Shown: positions 44,858 to 54,218, counted from the first letter of the stretch. The stretch: DNA of 64,000 nt from Anatilimnocola floriformis (GCF_024256385.1 NZ_JAMLFW010000001.1:5394001-5458000), one strand, 5' to 3'. The notes: generated from the letters alone by a model not told the origin. Numbers and translations are program-made.

Positions 44858-47305
44858 ATGTGGCGTTTTTTAATAGCAGCACTTTGTCTCGGCGTGACGA
44901 CTTACGCGCGGGCGGTTGAACCAGACCTTGTGCTACTGCCGCCGAAGATCTCGCTATCTTCAACCGAAGCACGTCAAACGCTCGTCGTGCAACAACGTGC
45001 CGGTGACTTGTTCCAGCATCAACTGCGCGACGGCGTAAAGTTCACCAGCAGCGACGATAAGATCGTCCGTATCGAAGACGGCGTGGCCATTCCTATCGCA
45101 AACGGCACGGCAAAGATCATCGCAGAAGCAGGCGGAAAAACAGCCGCCTCGGAGGTAACTGTCGCGAATCTGGAAAAGCCTTTCGCGTGGTCCTTCCGCA
45201 ATCACGTCGAATCGGTTCTTAGCAAACAAGGCTGCAATGGCGGGGCTTGCCACGGCGCTCGCGCGGGCCAGAAAGGTTTTCGCCTCACGCTGTTTGGCTT
45301 CGATGTCGATGCCGATTATTCGTATCTCACACGGCAAGCGATCGGCCGGCGGATTGTGCCCAGCGATCCGGGCCGGAGCTTGATTCTGACGAAGCCAACC
45401 GGCCTGCTGCCGCACAAAGGTGGCGTGAAGCTCGACCCGGCGTCGCTAGAATATCGCGTCATCGCCGAATGGATCGCAGCCGGTACGCCGCCACCGCGTG
45501 ACGACGATCCGCAGATCAAACGGCTTGAAGTGCTGCCGAAGAATTCCCGTCAGTCGCCGGGCAAAGAGCAGCAGCTGATCGTCCTCGCGCATTTCAATGA
45601 CGGCCATGTGGAAGATGTTTCGCGCTGGGCCAAGTATGTTTCGACCAACAGTTCCGTCGCCGCGGTAAACGAGCGCGGCCTGGTAAAGATCAGCGGCAGC
45701 GGCGAGGCAGCCGTGAGCATTTGGTATCTCAATCTCACCGAGATGGCTTACGTTTCGTCGCCGTATCCGAATCAACTCACCGCCACATCGTTTGCCAAGG
45801 AAGAGCGAAAGAACTTCATTGATGAGCTCGTGCTCGCGAAGTTGCAATCGCTCGAGATCCCTCCCTCGCCACGCTGCGACGACGCCACCTTCATCCGCCG
45901 TGCCTTTCTCGACACGATTGGCACGTTGCCGACGGCGGCTGAAACAAAAGAGTTCCTCGCCGACAAACGCGATCGGCTCGTCGATCAACTCCTCGGCAGG
46001 CCGGAGTTTGTCGATTACTGGACGAACAAATGGGGCGATCTGCTCCTCCTCTCTGGCGAACGACTCCGACCGAAGGCGCTCGAGGCGTATCATGCTTGGA
46101 TCAAGAAAAACGTCGCCGAGAACAAGCCGTGGGATAAGTTCGTCTACGAGATCGTGACTGCGACCGGGAGCACACACGAGAATGGCGCCGCGAATTTTTA
46201 CGCGCTCCATCAAGATCCCGAGATCATGGCGGAGACCGTTTCGCAGGCCTTCATGGGGCTCTCGATCGGCTGCGCGAAGTGCCACAACCATCCGCTGGAA
46301 AAATGGACTAACGACCAATACTACGGCATGGCCAACATGTTCAGCCGTGTGCGAGCCAAGGGCTGGGGCGGCGACTATCGCAACGGCGATGGCCTGCGAG
46401 TCGTCTATTCCGATACGCAAGGCGAACTGCTGCAGCCCAGTCGCGGCACGGCACAAACGCCGCGGCCTCTCGATGGCAAAGCAGTCGAGTTCAACGACAC
46501 TGCCGACCGCCGCGTGAAGCTCGCCGAGTGGCTGGTGTCGAAAGAAAACCCCTATTTCACGCGCGCGATTACCAATCGCGTCTGGGCCAACTTCTTCGGT
46601 GTCGGCTTGGTCGAAAAAGTCGATGATCTCCGCGCGAGCAATCCAGCTAGCAACGATGAACTCCTGACTGCTGCGGCCAAATTCGTGCAGGAGCACAACT
46701 ACGATCTGAAGCAACTCATGCGGCAGATTCTTCAATCGACCACCTATCAACGCAGCAGCCAACCACTCCCCGGCAACGCAGCCGACGAGCGATTCTACAG
46801 CCGCTATTACCCCAAGCGTCTGAAAGCCGAAGTGCTGCTCGATGCCATCTCGCAGGTCAGCGGCGCCCCTTCGCAATTCCGCGCGATGAAGCCCGACGGC
46901 AAACCCGGCGATGCGGTTGCTGCGAAACGGGCGTTGCAACTCCCCGATTCCTTCGTCGACTCGTACTTTCTCAAAACCTTCGGTCGGCCCGATCGCCTCA
47001 TTACCTGTGAATGCGAACGAAGCGACGAGCCGAGCATGACGCAAGTCTTCCACTTACTCAACGGCGAAACGGTGAACAACAAGCTGAAGCAAAAAGACAA
47101 CGCAGTCGACATCGCGCTCAAGCAAGATCCCGCCACGATGCTCGACGATCTGTTCCTCGCAGCGCTCTCGCGTCCACCGACCGAGAAAGAAAAAAGCCAA
47201 GCTCTGCAGGAACTGAGTAATGCCCCCGAAGGTGAGAAGCGCGCCACGCTCGAAGACATCTTTTGGAGCGTGATGAGCGGCAAGGAGTTTGTGTTCAATC
47301 ATTAG
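44858..47305 (+). CDS. Secreted Big2-DUF1549-DUF1553 protein with CxxCH
   Basis: 815 residues. Signal peptide RFLIAALCLGVTTYARA. An Ig-like (BIG_2) domain at about 25-100, then CNGGACH at 126-132, a second Ig-like region (about 230-300), DUF1549 from about 315 (NFIDELVLAKLQSLEIPPSP, RAFLDTIGTLPTAAETKEFL), CAKCHNHP at 472-479, and DUF1553 to the end (REWLVSKENPYFTRAITNRV-like AEWLVSKENPYF, then YPKRLKAEVLLDAISQVSGA). The two Cys sites could bind heme. Partner of DUF1501 proteins throughout planctomycetes; suggested to act on sulfated polysaccharides, which is unproven. Confidence 0.9.
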   Translation: MWRFLIAALCLGVTTYARAVEPDLVLLPPKISLSSTEARQTLVVQQRAGDLFQHQLRDGVKFTSSDDKIVRIEDGVAIPIANGTAKIIAEAGGKTAASEVTVANLEKPFAWSFRNHVESVLSKQGCNGGACHGARAGQKGFRLTLFGFDVDADYSYLTRQAIGRRIVPSDPGRSLILTKPTGLLPHKGGVKLDPASLEYRVIAEWIAAGTPPPRDDDPQIKRLEVLPKNSRQSPGKEQQLIVLAHFNDGHVEDVSRWAKYVSTNSSVAAVNERGLVKISGSGEAAVSIWYLNLTEMAYVSSPYPNQLTATSFAKEERKNFIDELVLAKLQSLEIPPSPRCDDATFIRRAFLDTIGTLPTAAETKEFLADKRDRLVDQLLGRPEFVDYWTNKWGDLLLLSGERLRPKALEAYHAWIKKNVAENKPWDKFVYEIVTATGSTHENGAANFYALHQDPEIMAETVSQAFMGLSIGCAKCHNHPLEKWTNDQYYGMANMFSRVRAKGWGGDYRNGDGLRVVYSDTQGELLQPSRGTAQTPRPLDGKAVEFNDTADRRVKLAEWLVSKENPYFTRAITNRVWANFFGVGLVEKVDDLRASNPASNDELLTAAAKFVQEHNYDLKQLMRQILQSTTYQRSSQPLPGNAADERFYSRYYPKRLKAEVLLDAISQVSGAPSQFRAMKPDGKPGDAVAAKRALQLPDSFVDSYFLKTFGRPDRLITCECERSDEPSMTQVFHLLNGETVNNKLKQKDNAVDIALKQDPATMLDDLFLAALSRPPTEKEKSQALQELSNAPEGEKRATLEDIFWSVMSGKEFVFNH

Positions 47306-47321
47306 CCCATTCCGATTGCGA

Positions 47322-47439
47322 TTAGCCACCAGTTTGAGCTGGTGGTAGCAAAGCAAATGAGAGAGCCGGCTTTAGCCATTCAATGGTAAAGCCGGACGAT
47401 TGAGAACCTATCCATCCACCATCTAAAGCTGGTGGCTAA
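47322..47439. repeat. Family B nested palindrome, copy B3
   Basis: TTAGCCACCAGTTTGAGCTG at 47322, CCGGCTTTAGCCAT (about 47376) with ATGGTAAAGCCGG (about 47383), and CATCTAAAGCTGGTGGCTAA at about 47420. A shorter, more decayed copy than B1. It ends 15 bases before the ATG of the next gene. Confidence 0.8.
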
Positions 47440-47454
47440 CGATGCGAGTCCGAA

Positions 47455-50238
47455 ATGTTTCCGAACTATCAAGCGCCAGCTTATCGAGTCGCACTACTGT
47501 TCGTTGCTGGTTCAGCAATTCCGAACTTCGCCCAATCCCCCGACTACACCAAACAAATCCAACCGATCCTCAACAAATACTGCACCAGTTGTCACAACAA
47601 CGAGGACCGCGAGGGGAAGTTATCGCTGGAGAGTTACGACGCGCTACTCAAGGGCGGACCGAAGGGCGCGCTCGTTACAGCAGGCCATGGCGATTTGAGT
47701 CGGATGATTCTGGTACTGACCGGCAAGGCCCAACCGGCGATGCCGCCGAAAGATAGCGATCCGCCAACGGCTGCCGAGATCGCGCTGCTGAAAGCTTGGA
47801 TCGATGCGGGTGCCAAAGGCCCAAGTGGCGCCGCGCCCGATCCGACAATTCTCAACACGCCGCAGATCAAAGTAACCACGCCCGCGCGAAAGAGCGTGAA
47901 CGCAGTGGCCGTATCGTCCCGGGGAAATGCGGTCGCATTAGCACGCTATGGCGAAGTGGAACTGCAGCGGGGAAACCAATCCCAACTCCTGAGTGGTCAT
48001 CGCGGTAGTGTGAATGCGATTTCCTTTTCCGACGATGGCCAATGGCTGGTCGCAGGCGCCGGCGAGCCCGGCTTGTTCGGCGAAGCACGCATTTGGAATG
48101 TAGCGGACGGCACGCTGCTGAAGACCGTGCAGGGGCACAAGGACAGCATTTACGCGGTGCGTCTAAGTCCCGATCGCAAAGTGCTTGCGATGGGTGGTTA
48201 CGACGGCTTGATCACGCTGTGGGACACCAACGATGGTAAGCTCCTGAAGAAACTCGAAGGGCACAATGGCGCGGTATTCGAGTTGGCCTTTCGCCGCGAC
48301 GGTCAAATTCTGGCAAGTTGCAGCGGCGATCGCACAGTGAAGTTGTGGAATGTGGCGAGCGGTGAACGCCTCGAAACGCTGAAGGAAGCGACGAAGGAAC
48401 TTTACACGCTGGCCTTCAGTCCGACGGGCGATCGGGTAGCCGCGGCGGGTGTCGACAACCGGATCCGCATTTGGCAGGTCAGCGGCGATGGCAAGGAAGG
48501 AACCAATCCGCTGCTGACTTCCAAGTTTGCCCATGAAACTGCGGTGCTGCGAATCGTGTGGTCTGCCGATGGCAAGACGATTGTCTCGGCTGGCGAGGAT
48601 CGGTTGATCAAAGTTTGGAACGCTGCCGATTTGTCGATTCGTCAGACGCTGCCGAAGCAAAGTGACTGGGCCACGGGGCTGGCGAACATGGCGAGCAATA
48701 CGAAGCTGTTCGTCGGCCGCATTGATGGCAGCAGCCAATCGCTCGACATCGCCCCACCGCCGGCGATCACGACGGCCGAGTTGATTCCTGCTGCCGAAAC
48801 GCCGCCGGAAGTCGACTACGGCGAACAGCCGGCGATCGATAAGTTGCCGAAGGTGGCTGAAGTCGAACCAAACGACACCCCAGCGGAGGCTGCGGCGTTC
48901 AAGTTACCGGGCATCGTCACCGGAACGATTCATCGCGCCGATCGCAACGATGACGTCGATTTGTTTCGTTTCTTCGCCGAGGAAGGCGAGCAGTGGATCT
49001 TCGAAACGAACGCTGCCCGCAGCGGTTCGCTGCTCGATAGCAAATTGGAGATCCTCGATACCGATGGCAAACCCGTACCGCGCGTGCTCCTTCGCGGCGT
49101 GCGCGATACCGAGATCGAGTTCCGCGGAATGAACAGCGACCAGCGCGGCGTGCGACTCAAGAATTACGAGGAGATGCTTCTCAACGAATACGTCTTTCTC
49201 GGTGGCGAGGTGATCAAGCACTTTCAGCAGCGGCGTGGGCCCGATGCCGATGGTAACTTCTTTCCCGAGAACGGCAACCGTTTTACGTTTTTTGAAACGA
49301 CGCCGCGGGCACACGCGCTGGGGGAACCAGGTTACATGGTGGTTCCTTATCCGGTCGGCACGCAGTTGCCAAATAACGGCTTACCGGTGTTCACGCTCAA
49401 TTTCGAGAACGACGATCAGTCGCAAAAGAAGTTCGGCAAGGATTCGCAAGTGACCTTCGTCGCGCCGCAAACCGGCGACTATCTAGTGCGAGTCAGCGAC
49501 GTCCGCAACTTCGCCGGCGACAAGTACACCTATCAACTCATCGGCCGCCGGCCGCAGCCTGGTTTCAAAGTGACCGTGAATGGCATGAATCCGACGGTCA
49601 ACGCCGCCAGCGGTAAGACCTTTGGCGTGAAAGCCGAGCGGATCGACAACTTCATGGGCGAGATCCGCGTTGATATTTCCGAACTGCCGCCGGGCTTTAC
49701 GGCAACCTCGCCGCTCGTCATCCCGGCTGGTCTCTACGAAGCCCAGGGTGTGATTAACTGTGCGGAGAGTGCTGCAGCGCCGACGGCAGAGAATGAAAAG
49801 CTTTCCAAAGTCGTCGCAACCGCGATCGTTGCCGGCAAAGAACGAACGCAAGAATCTGGCAGTCTCGGCACGATCAAGCGCGCCGACAAGCCGAAGGTCA
49901 TCGCTCATCTCGAACTTTCCACGCCCGATCCGGTCGCCAATCCCAACAGCCCGCCCGAGATCACTCTCGCTCCTGGCGGCAGCGTGACTGCGAAGCTGCG
50001 CATCGAGCGCCAAAATTTCAACGATCGCGTGGCCTTCGACGTGCAGAACCTGCCGCACGGCGTGATTGTTGACGACATCGGTCTCAGTGGCGTGCTGATT
50101 GTAGAGGGGCAACTAGAGCGCACGATCTTCCTCCGCGCCGAGCCGTGGGTAAAAGATCAGGATCGCTTGTTCCACGCCCAAGCCAACGTCGAGGGAAATC
50201 AGGTGAGCAAGCCGATGTTGCTGAAGATCCGCAAGTAA
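47455..50238 (+). CDS. Secreted cytochrome c-WD40 protein
   Basis: 927 residues. Signal AYRVALLFVAGSAIPNFA; planctomycete cytochrome-type domain with C43TSCH47 (ILNKYCTSCHNNEDREGKLS) and AQPAMPPKDSDPPTAAEIAL, so one heme site. A WD40 propeller follows (about residues 145-430; SVNAISFSDDGQWLVAGAGE, FELAFRRDGQILASCSGDRT). The C-terminal 450 residues contain pre-peptidase-like beta domains (EVEPNDTPAEAAAFKLPGIV). Probably periplasmic or surface, with the DUF1549 protein. Third gene of the cluster. Confidence 0.9.
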   Translation: MFPNYQAPAYRVALLFVAGSAIPNFAQSPDYTKQIQPILNKYCTSCHNNEDREGKLSLESYDALLKGGPKGALVTAGHGDLSRMILVLTGKAQPAMPPKDSDPPTAAEIALLKAWIDAGAKGPSGAAPDPTILNTPQIKVTTPARKSVNAVAVSSRGNAVALARYGEVELQRGNQSQLLSGHRGSVNAISFSDDGQWLVAGAGEPGLFGEARIWNVADGTLLKTVQGHKDSIYAVRLSPDRKVLAMGGYDGLITLWDTNDGKLLKKLEGHNGAVFELAFRRDGQILASCSGDRTVKLWNVASGERLETLKEATKELYTLAFSPTGDRVAAAGVDNRIRIWQVSGDGKEGTNPLLTSKFAHETAVLRIVWSADGKTIVSAGEDRLIKVWNAADLSIRQTLPKQSDWATGLANMASNTKLFVGRIDGSSQSLDIAPPPAITTAELIPAAETPPEVDYGEQPAIDKLPKVAEVEPNDTPAEAAAFKLPGIVTGTIHRADRNDDVDLFRFFAEEGEQWIFETNAARSGSLLDSKLEILDTDGKPVPRVLLRGVRDTEIEFRGMNSDQRGVRLKNYEEMLLNEYVFLGGEVIKHFQQRRGPDADGNFFPENGNRFTFFETTPRAHALGEPGYMVVPYPVGTQLPNNGLPVFTLNFENDDQSQKKFGKDSQVTFVAPQTGDYLVRVSDVRNFAGDKYTYQLIGRRPQPGFKVTVNGMNPTVNAASGKTFGVKAERIDNFMGEIRVDISELPPGFTATSPLVIPAGLYEAQGVINCAESAAAPTAENEKLSKVVATAIVAGKERTQESGSLGTIKRADKPKVIAHLELSTPDPVANPNSPPEITLAPGGSVTAKLRIERQNFNDRVAFDVQNLPHGVIVDDIGLSGVLIVEGQLERTIFLRAEPWVKDQDRLFHAQANVEGNQVSKPMLLKIRK

Positions 50239-50240
50239 GA

Positions 50241-51122
50241 TTACTGCAAGTAACGCTTCTCGATCTTCGCCGCCACCGTACCGAAGGCGTAATAGCCGAC
50301 GCTGATACGGGCCACATGCGTGAGCAGGTCATACGACCGCCAGCGGTCCCAGCCGTAGTCGGCTTCAAGCCAAAGAATCAGCTTCGCAAATGCTTCCGCC
50401 GCGGCTCGTTCCATCGGGCAACCGGTGGCGACGGCCATCAGTTCCGTTGGCGATTCAATGCGCGGACCGCTCACTTTCTTGCCCTTGCGCAGTTCAACCG
50501 TGATCGTGGTTTCGGCGGGCATTTCCAAACCGCTGGCCGAAAGTTCGCCGTGCCCCATCGCGGCATGTGCATCGCCCAGATAAAGGTAGCCACCTTTGAC
50601 GAACACCGGCAGATAAATCGTGTTGCCGGGGCAGACCTCGATGATGTCCATGTTGCCGCCATGAATGCCAGCGGGAATCGTCGTCGGCACGCCCCAGTCG
50701 GGCGCGGTGCCAATGCAGCCGAGCATCGGCGCATACGGAATCGTGATCTTGTCGCTCCAAAAAATCTGGCCGTCACGAATAGGGCACACATGCGTGCCGT
50801 GCGGACACTCCGTCCCCAGCCATTCGGCCAGTTGGCGCGGGTCGCTGGTGCGCGTGGAACACTGCCCGATCAGCGGCTTGATCTCGCGAATGGTCACGGC
50901 AAGCGAATCGCCCGGCTCGGCGTCTTCAATCCAGATTGGCCCCGTCTGCGGATTCCCCTGCGGCAACTTCACTTTGTCGCGGCGGTCATCGTTGGTCCGA
51001 ATCTGGCCGCTGAAGGCGTCTTCGCTTTCGACAACGACGGTTTCGCCTGAGTGGATGTGCAGCCGCGGCTCGTTGTGCCGGCTGTATTCGTAGTAAAGCG
51101 GACCGATGGGCAGGCGTTGCAT
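50241..51122 (-). CDS. Acetamidase/formamidase family protein
   Basis: 293 residues. HIHSGETVVVESEDAFSGQI, IWIEDAEPGDSLAVTIREIK, IPAGIHGGNMDIIEVCPGNT and LYLGDAHAAMGHGELSASGL are hallmark segments of the FmdA/AmdA family, which hydrolyses formamide or acetamide to ammonia and the acid. The GDAHAAMGDGE-like motif has His where Asp is often seen (GHGE). Cytosolic; convergent with the WD40 gene, two bases apart. Confidence 0.93.
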   Translation of the reverse strand: MQRLPIGPLYYEYSRHNEPRLHIHSGETVVVESEDAFSGQIRTNDDRRDKVKLPQGNPQTGPIWIEDAEPGDSLAVTIREIKPLIGQCSTRTSDPRQLAEWLGTECPHGTHVCPIRDGQIFWSDKITIPYAPMLGCIGTAPDWGVPTTIPAGIHGGNMDIIEVCPGNTIYLPVFVKGGYLYLGDAHAAMGHGELSASGLEMPAETTITVELRKGKKVSGPRIESPTELMAVATGCPMERAAAEAFAKLILWLEADYGWDRWRSYDLLTHVARISVGYYAFGTVAAKIEKRYLQ

Positions 51123-51278
51123 GGGAGTGATATTTCGCTCGCGGCAGAAAATACTTTCACGGAGTGAAAGAAGACAATTGCAAGCAAATGATAGTCGCGA
51201 TTGAACAGCGTGTTCAAGAACTTCGGATGTCGCACGTCGATCAAACGACGCGCTATCACAGCGTGAAAGACGACAGAC

Positions 51279-51317
51279 CGACTCCGCGGCGTCGGATCAG
51301 CGTCAGCCTAGGGTTGC
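51279..51317 (-). repeat. Degenerate family A repeat (A6)
   Basis: On the minus strand it contains AACCCTAGGCTGACGC, then seven foreign bases, then ACGCCGCGGAGT. It lies one to two bases after the stop of the small zinc-finger gene, the same position as the better copies. Confidence 0.4.
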
Positions 51318-51318
51318 G

Positions 51319-51576
51319 TTAGCTGCGGCGTTCCCAGGCGTCCTGCAGTCGTCGCAGGGCTTCATGGTTTCGCTCTTTGCGAGTTGCCACGCCGCCGTAG
51401 TTGATCTTCAGCGAACCGGCTTTCGACGTTCGCTCTTGCTGGCTCACGAGTCGAAACTCGCCGCCGTATCTTTGGATCTCCCGGGCATGCGTTGTGCATA
51501 ACCGAGTGTCCGGCAATCCCTCGCGACGGTCCTCATCAATTTCCTCCTGACAGATTTCACAGAATCGTTCAGCCAT
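51319..51576 (-). CDS. Small zinc-finger protein, TraR/DksA-like
   Basis: 85 residues. RFCEICQEEIDEDRREGLPD then TRLCTTHAREIQRYGGEFRL gives a C-x2-C...C-x2-H pattern, as in the C-terminal zinc finger of TraR/DksA proteins; the coiled-coil part of DksA is absent. The rest (GGVATRKERNHEALRRLQDA) is basic and helical. AGAAAGGAGAACGG precedes the ATG. Possibly a small regulator; function unknown. Confidence 0.75.
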   Translation of the reverse strand: MAERFCEICQEEIDEDRREGLPDTRLCTTHAREIQRYGGEFRLVSQQERTSKAGSLKINYGGVATRKERNHEALRRLQDAWERRS

Positions 51577-51670
51577 TCCGTTCTCCTTTCTAGAGTTAGA
51601 GACATTACACCGACAGATTCGTTTTGTGACTGCTTTATTCCTGAGTTCATTCGATTACTTCCGTGCGCGC

Positions 51671-51709
51671 GCGTAAAAAAACCACTGACTTGCTCGAGTC
51701 AGTGGTTCT
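51671..51709 (-). terminator. Strong terminator-like hairpin, minus strand
   Basis: AACCACTGACT pairs with AGTCAGTGGTT around TTGCTCG; on the minus strand seven T follow. No protein gene on this strand ends just before it, so it is best explained as the end of a short RNA (see the entry at 51674). Confidence 0.85.
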
Positions 51710-51747
51710 TAAATTTTGTTGTACGTGAAGCAGTCTTGGTGCCTCCG
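51674..51747 (-). ncRNA. Candidate small RNA (about 74 nt)
   Basis: On the minus strand a near-consensus promoter lies at 51754-51781: TTGCCG, 16 bases, TATAAT. Transcription would start near 51747 and end at the hairpin with T-run at 51671-51709. The transcript has no ATG, contains GCGGAGGCACC near the 5' end and an AACAAAATTTAAG linker before the terminator. It is divergent from the secreted gluzincin-like gene. Supported by signals only, not by homology. Confidence 0.5.
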
Positions 51748-51866
51748 CGTGGGATTATACACAGCGCACGAAGAACGGCAACCGGAAATTCGTGGTCCTT
51801 TCCTCCCGAGTATGCATACACTTCAATGTGCGTGCAGTCCCTACACTCGCATTCAGGCGTCATCGC

Positions 51867-53213
51867 ATGCAGCGCATTTGCTTCGCCGTAATTTTTGCTC
51901 TGTGGTGCGGCGTCGTCGCTGCACAAGAAGCCGGCAAGGTTACTTGGGATTTCGAAAAACAAACGCTCGGCGCCGAATGGACGGCGGGTGGCAAGATCAC
52001 GGCGACCCGCGCGATCGGCGAACCGGCACAAAAGCCAAAAGCCAGTCACGAGGGCGATGCGATTCCTGGCGGCCAGGTGGCCACTATCAGCGCACAGCCC
52101 GGCGCGTTCTTCGGCTTGAAGAAAGAGTTGCCGCGCGTGCCGTGGGAGCGAGTGCAGCGGATTTCCTTCTGGCTGTCGCGCAGCGAGGAAGAAGCCAAAC
52201 GCGACCCGGAGTGCGAGTTTGATCTGTTCTTTTTGAATGCGAACAACAAGCCAGTGTTCTCACGCAAGTTTGTCTTCAAGGGAAGCGGCTGGCAACAGTT
52301 CGAAGCGCCCACGCTGTGGATCGCGCCGACGACGGGACGCATCGGTTCGTGGTCGGGAGTGCAGCGGTTTACCTTGTCGTTTCGCGAGGAGAGTCATCTT
52401 TCACTCGATGCCGTGCAGGTCGATGTCGCCGCGCAGCCGCAGGCTCCCGTCGCGCTCGAAGACATTCTGCCCATCGCCTTTCCGGGCGTGGCGCCGGCTG
52501 CGATTAAGACGGCGAAGCGCGGTGGGCTCGTGGTCGCAACCAATGCCACCGATTGCAATCCTGAAAAAGTCGCAGCCATTCTGCAATCGCTGGAAAAGAA
52601 AATCGCCGCCGATCTGCCGCTGGGCGATTCTGCGGTGCCGCCGACGCTCTTGATCTTTGCCACGCGCGATGAGTATCAAAAGTTTCCGCCGCGACTGGCC
52701 ATGCGCTACGGCAAGGACGCAGCCGAGCCACAGAGCGATGGCTTCACCATGCTCGGTTGGGCCACCAGCAGTTGGGATTCGCAACAAGGAGCCGAGCAGC
52801 CTGTCTTCGTGCACGAGTTTGTTCATTCGCTGCTCGAACGGCGACTGCAGATCGCCAATCAAGGCGAGTGGTTCCAGGAAGGGATGGCGACGTTCTATCA
52901 GCTGCAGCAGTACCCGCAGAAAAACATGGGCGAGGTCATTCAACTCGGGATCTCGCGCGAGCAATATGATCTGGCCGCGGTCACCAGCGGCAAGCACGTC
53001 AGCAGCAACGCTTTCTGGCAAGCGGCCACGCTCTGCAGCCTGCTGCTCCGCGATCCGTCGTACGCGCCGAAGCTAAAAGATCTTGTGGCCGGCTTTCAGC
53101 GTGAACAGAGCACAGCGCTCGAGCCGCAGTTAGAACCGGTGCTGAAGGTTAGCTTTGAGCGGCTGACGAATGATTGGAAGAAACACTGCCGCGAAGCCTG
53201 GCCAGTGCGTTAG
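51867..53213 (+). CDS. Secreted gluzincin-like metallopeptidase (DUF1570-like)
   Basis: 448 residues from ATG at 51867; the longer frame to 51792 lacks a signal. Signal peptide RICFAVIFALWCGVVAA. The N-terminal half (VTWDFEKQTLGAEWTAGGKI, then a carbohydrate-binding-like beta region) precedes a peptidase domain with HEFVH (316-320) and E338 in EGMATFYQLQQ, 22 residues later, as in gluzincins and the DUF1570 planctomycete family. The zinc ligands look intact. Substrate unknown. A family D repeat follows its stop by three bases. Confidence 0.75.
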   Translation: MQRICFAVIFALWCGVVAAQEAGKVTWDFEKQTLGAEWTAGGKITATRAIGEPAQKPKASHEGDAIPGGQVATISAQPGAFFGLKKELPRVPWERVQRISFWLSRSEEEAKRDPECEFDLFFLNANNKPVFSRKFVFKGSGWQQFEAPTLWIAPTTGRIGSWSGVQRFTLSFREESHLSLDAVQVDVAAQPQAPVALEDILPIAFPGVAPAAIKTAKRGGLVVATNATDCNPEKVAAILQSLEKKIAADLPLGDSAVPPTLLIFATRDEYQKFPPRLAMRYGKDAAEPQSDGFTMLGWATSSWDSQQGAEQPVFVHEFVHSLLERRLQIANQGEWFQEGMATFYQLQQYPQKNMGEVIQLGISREQYDLAAVTSGKHVSSNAFWQAATLCSLLLRDPSYAPKLKDLVAGFQREQSTALEPQLEPVLKVSFERLTNDWKKHCREAWPVR

Positions 53214-53215
53214 CA

Positions 53216-53349
53216 CATTGCCGTCGTTTTCTCCGAAAACGATGGGTTGAGGTTGACCTGATGCATGCCAAGGAACGAGCCCCGCGAAGTTCCGGCGGTG
53301 GCGAATATAAGTCAACCTTCGCTCTTAATTCGAACAGACTCCGCTACCA
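53216..53349 (+). repeat. Family D repeat, copy D1
   Basis: 134 bases, inverted copy of D2 at 63732-63865 with 7 mismatches and no gap. Internal structure: TCGTTTTC/GAAAACGA hairpin with a 3-base loop (53224-53242), AGGTTGAC (53250) against GTCAACCT (53311) and GGAAC/GTTCC inside. It starts three bases after the metallopeptidase stop, in the plus direction. Confidence 0.9.
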
Positions 53350-53381
53350 CCGATTTCAGAGAAATCGTCGACAATGGAGAC

Positions 53382-54050
53382 CTATTCCTTCGGGAACTTG
53401 CTGACCACGTTAAAAGACAGCTGTTCTAGCTCGATCGCGAGATCGACGCCCACGGTGTGGATATGCTTCGGCAATGCCAGCGTGACCGGGGCAAAATTGA
53501 GGATCCCCTCAATGCCAGCCGCGACCAGCGCATCGGCCACTCGCTGGGCGACAGGCGAAGGGACGGCCACGATGGCCATGCGGATGTTTTTTTCTTGAAT
53601 CACTCGGCTGGCGTCGTCGAGGTGAAAAACCTCGACGCCGTCGGTATGCGTGCCGATTTTGGCCGGGTCGGTGTCGAAGCCGGCGACAATTTCAAAGCCC
53701 TGCTGGTGGAAGCCGCGGTAGCCGATCAAGGCTCGACCCAAGTTACCCATGCCGACAATGGCCAGGTTCCAGGATTGGTTGGTTCCCAGAATCTTCTTGA
53801 TCGCGGCGATCAGTTCCGCACAGCGATAGCCGATGCCAGGGTAGCCAAATTGCCCGAAGTAGGCCAGATCCTTGCGCACCTGGGCATCGGTGAAGCCCAG
53901 CAGCCGACCGAGCTGCGTTGAGCTCGTCGTTTCGTGGCCGTCGCGCACCAAGTGCTGCAGTTCGCGCAGGTAAAGACTCAGGCGGCTGACAACGGCCTGC
54001 GGCACTTGGGGTTCGGCATTCTCTTCGGCGGATTTCTTACCTTCCGTCAT
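53382..54050 (-). CDS. rex: Redox-sensing transcriptional repressor Rex
   Basis: 222 residues from ATG at 54050; the frame is open to 54158 but that extension is not Rex-like. N-terminal winged HTH: PQAVVSRLSLYLRELQHLVR, QLGRLLGFTDAQVRKDLAYF GQFG-type segment. Rossmann NAD site AIVGMGNLGRALIGYRGFHQ, then VAGFDTDPAKIGTHTDGVEV and GILNFAPVTLALPKHIHTVG. It senses the NADH/NAD ratio and represses fermentative and respiratory genes. No match to the TTGTGAAN operator was found beside it. Confidence 0.95.
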   Translation of the reverse strand: MTEGKKSAEENAEPQVPQAVVSRLSLYLRELQHLVRDGHETTSSTQLGRLLGFTDAQVRKDLAYFGQFGYPGIGYRCAELIAAIKKILGTNQSWNLAIVGMGNLGRALIGYRGFHQQGFEIVAGFDTDPAKIGTHTDGVEVFHLDDASRVIQEKNIRMAIVAVPSPVAQRVADALVAAGIEGILNFAPVTLALPKHIHTVGVDLAIELEQLSFNVVSKFPKE

Positions 54051-54185
54051 GCACCCATCCCAACAAGCACCTATGCGGCCGAAGATGGCCGCCACTGTAC
54101 TGTAAACCGATTGTGGGAAAGGGGCAAGAAGCCTTGCGTTTCTGCAACAATGGGCCACTTAACCCGCGCGTGGCTCCAAGAAAGC

Positions 54186-54218
54186 AAAAAGGCCTGATCC
54201 GCACGTGCGAACCAGGCC
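54186..54218 (-). terminator. Intrinsic terminator of the pilin-like gene
   Basis: GGCCTG at 54191-54196 pairs with CAGGCC at 54213-54218, with GCACGTGC inside; on the minus strand five T follow. Confidence 0.8.

Noticed and set aside
45446-47053. 535-residue antisense frame inside the DUF1549 gene
   Set aside because: The plus-strand protein has conserved domains throughout; the antisense is a composition artefact.
51699-52049. 116-residue minus-strand frame over the sRNA candidate
   Set aside because: It runs into the terminator hairpin, overlaps the signal peptide region of the secreted gene and has no ribosome site. Its stop lies inside the hairpin.
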